The notes below the pieces were generated by a model. That model made no database searches, was not told the origin of the DNA, and saw only the letters and a list, made by a program, of their open reading frames with translations. Below, in pieces: positions 63,501 through 64,000 of a stretch of 64,000 bases of DNA. Source of the stretch: Hwangdonia seohaensis (GTDB lineage Bacteria > Bacteroidota > Bacteroidia > Flavobacteriales > Flavobacteriaceae); contig NZ_JAVSCK010000002.1 in the NCBI RefSeq assembly GCF_031932625.1, positions 620,001-684,000 of the forward strand, read 5' to 3'. The translations under genes were made by a program, and so were the position numbers. Every line of letters starts with the position of its first letter. Within the stretch, counting starts at the first letter, position 1.

Positions 63501-63935
63501 CTTTCGGCCAGAGACCAAATTATTTTTAAAGCGCCAAAAATCCAAGCCGAAAGCGCCATTGAAAAAAGTGAAGGCCTAGGAAATTGGAATGCCGAAGGTG
63601 AAAACCTTGTGGGCTCTATTGTTCATAATTCCTATTTAAAATTTGATACTATGCCTCTAAAAGATTTAAAAAGCATAAAATTCGCCGCCTTTTTTGCGGG
63701 CAATTATGCTTACGAAGGTGCTATTGAAATTAGGGAAAGCTCCCCTAACGGAAATCTTATTGGAAAAACACATTTAAAATATTTCGACAAAGATAAAGGC
63801 CAAATGAAATATTACAACATACCCGTAAAACCAACAACAGATGAAGCTGAGCTATTTCTTGTATTTAAAAATGAAAAAGATAAAAAACAATACATTACAA
63901 ATGCCAATTGGATTTTGTTGGATTATAAACGTTAA
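60573..63935 (+). CDS. Five-domain redox lipoprotein: ThuA, PQQ-type sugar dehydrogenase, PKD, cytochrome c, C-terminal sandwich
   Basis: 1120 residues. Lipobox Cys21 (IMIMSCGTKE). Domain order: ThuA-like amidotransferase fold at about 28-245 (KILVVSKTEGFRHGSIEAGI, GGFVGVHAATDTEYEW, YTAMGHTKETFENPVFLNHL); glucose/sorbosone dehydrogenase-type six-blade propeller at about 265-680 (GLLGLAVDPDYKTNHWIYLF, RECCHSGGSLEFGPNGNLFI, YVMGCRNPFRPSIDSKTGFL); PKD domain at about 690-780 (KTVGAAPLTVNFSGLESVDY); one cytochrome c with C859-K-A-C-H863 and a Met-rich distal segment (WGETMMSAHPQLKPDEVEKM); C-terminal CBM6-like sandwich from about 975. ThuA proteins act with Gfo/Idh/MocA enzymes in 3-keto-disaccharide metabolism of rhizobia. 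Here it could pass electrons from sugar oxidation to the respiratory chain; that is inference. Confidence 0.85.
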   Translation: MKPKFIKSILIFVISIMIMSCGTKEEKILVVSKTEGFRHGSIEAGIKALKKLGKENNFNVVATEDSLYFVEDSLKQFSAVVFLNTTGNILNDVQQADFERYIQAGGGFVGVHAATDTEYEWPWYNKLVGAYFDGHPKIQEATLNVIDKNHESTKNLETPWEKEDEWYNFKDINPDINVLITIDETSYEGGTNGDNHPISWYHNFDGGRAFYTAMGHTKETFENPVFLNHLIGGIKYAIGKNTRDYAKAKSDRIPPENRFVKQVLDFNLNEPMELDELPDEGILFVERRGALKLFDFKTEQTETIAQLDLFYGNEDGLLGLAVDPDYKTNHWIYLFYSAPGEEPLQHVSRFNLIDKKLDLDSEKILIKIPTIRECCHSGGSLEFGPNGNLFITTGDNTNPFESSGYAPIDEREGRALWDAQKSAANTNDFRGKILRIKPEDDGTYSIPEGNLFPNGTPNTKPEIYVMGCRNPFRPSIDSKTGFLYWGDVGPDAGVDNANRGPKGMGEFNQARTAGFWGWPYTRGNNQVYNDYNFTTQESGAKFDPNHLVNNSPNNTGLKELPVAQESLIWYSYDKSEEFPWLGVGGVNPMAGPIYHASNYPNANANAFPEYFEGKLIVYEWMRDWIYVVTLDENHNYKKAEPFMPNTEFSHPMDMIFGSDGNLYVLEYGQKWNTQNLDARLNRVSYIRGNRKPIAKITSDKTVGAAPLTVNFSGLESVDYDNDKLTYAWSFTNNEVQSTEATPSFTFKQSGTYNVQLKVTDKEGETSTANIKLLIGNDPPEISIQIEPNNKSYWDNKKANYTVIVNDKQDGSTEDGSIDANKVKVTLDYIPEGNDLIKATLGHQQNTVPEGRKLIDGSDCKACHATNEKVNGPTYIEIANKYTTKDAGYLVSKIIKGGSGVWGETMMSAHPQLKPDEVEKMVTYILSLKPGKAETKKQLPIKGSITFNEHIGSKNEGMYVLMASYLDNGTDGQPESTLSARDQIIFKAPKIQAESAIEKSEGLGNWNAEGENLVGSIVHNSYLKFDTMPLKDLKSIKFAAFFAGNYAYEGAIEIRESSPNGNLIGKTHLKYFDKDKGQMKYYNIPVKPTTDEAELFLVFKNEKDKKQYITNANWILLDYKR

Positions 63936-63976
63936 AAAAGAAATACTAAAACTAGCAACTAATAAATAAAAATCTC

Positions 63977-64000
63977 ATGTTAAATAAAGGTGTTTTACTA
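63977..64000 (+). CDS. Start of a further gene, cut by the window edge
   Basis: An ATG 41 bases after the five-domain lipoprotein gene opens eight codons (MLNKGVLL) before the sequence ends. Nothing can be said of its function, but the close same-strand spacing suggests that the rightward operon continues. Confidence 0.4.

Noticed and set aside
42302..63935. Classical SusC/SusD polysaccharide utilisation locus
   Set aside because: There is no SusD, no canonical glycoside hydrolase or lyase, and no surface glycan-binding protein; the gene content is redox and isomerase based.

Overview
The window reads as a chromosomal segment of a member of the Flavobacteriaceae (Bacteroidota), probably marine. 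Three things point there: the low G+C content; the gene set (BshA of bacillithiol synthesis, a GH3-family acyl-adenylate protein, a glycoside hydrolase 3/beta-lactamase fusion, DUF4159, large TamB and LptD proteins); and -7 promoter elements of the Bacteroidota form TAnnTTTG. Several genes appear to begin with TTG or another non-ATG codon.

Region 1 (1-13000) is mixed. It holds a truncated Na+/dicarboxylate-type symporter, a PAP2 phosphatase, the C-terminal remnant of a type ISP restriction-modification enzyme beside a repeat element, aroC, a small outer-membrane protein, a HELGH metalloprotease, a GH3-family protein, an AraC-cupin pair, bshA and the GH3/beta-lactamase fusion. Region 2 (13300-33700) holds housekeeping and envelope genes, almost all leftward: serB, a small unknown operon with a two-protein Fe-S electron-transfer module, an MCE/MlaD protein and a peptidoglycan amidase, then divergent lptD, ridA, a hybrid histidine kinase that has lost its phosphoacceptor histidine, a two-domain ABC ATPase with a dead first half, an N-acetylglucosamine-kinase-like protein, gapA, pfkA and tamB. 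Region 3 (33800-39800) runs rightward: tsaD, rsmE, DUF4159, a TrmH/SpoU methyltransferase, an AI-2E family transporter, a SAM methyltransferase and two small membrane proteins. A convergent 677-residue coiled-coil repeat protein and a tRNA-Arg(UCU) follow.

Region 4 (42300-64000) is the most interesting part. Two divergent gene clusters flank an AraC-type regulator gene. The leftward cluster encodes a lipoprotein TIM-barrel isomerase, an MFS transporter, a cytosolic Gfo/Idh/MocA dehydrogenase, a cytosolic TIM-barrel isomerase and a DUF1080 lipoprotein. The rightward cluster encodes a DUF1080 lipoprotein, an FGE-fold protein without the catalytic cysteines, a Tat-exported Gfo/Idh/MocA enzyme, a Tat-exported TIM-barrel isomerase, a second Tat-exported Gfo/Idh/MocA enzyme, a TMEM220-like protein, a TonB-dependent receptor without SusD, xylulokinase, xylose isomerase and a five-domain lipoprotein (ThuA, PQQ-type sugar dehydrogenase propeller, PKD, cytochrome c, C-terminal beta-sandwich). 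The region contains no recognisable canonical glycoside hydrolase. The gene content fits a redox-based route in which a glycoside is oxidised at C3, cleaved as the 3-keto-glycoside by DUF1080 proteins, and reduced or isomerised afterwards, with xylAB feeding a pentose into the pentose phosphate pathway. That reading is inference from family membership and gene order. The genes clearly continue past the right edge.
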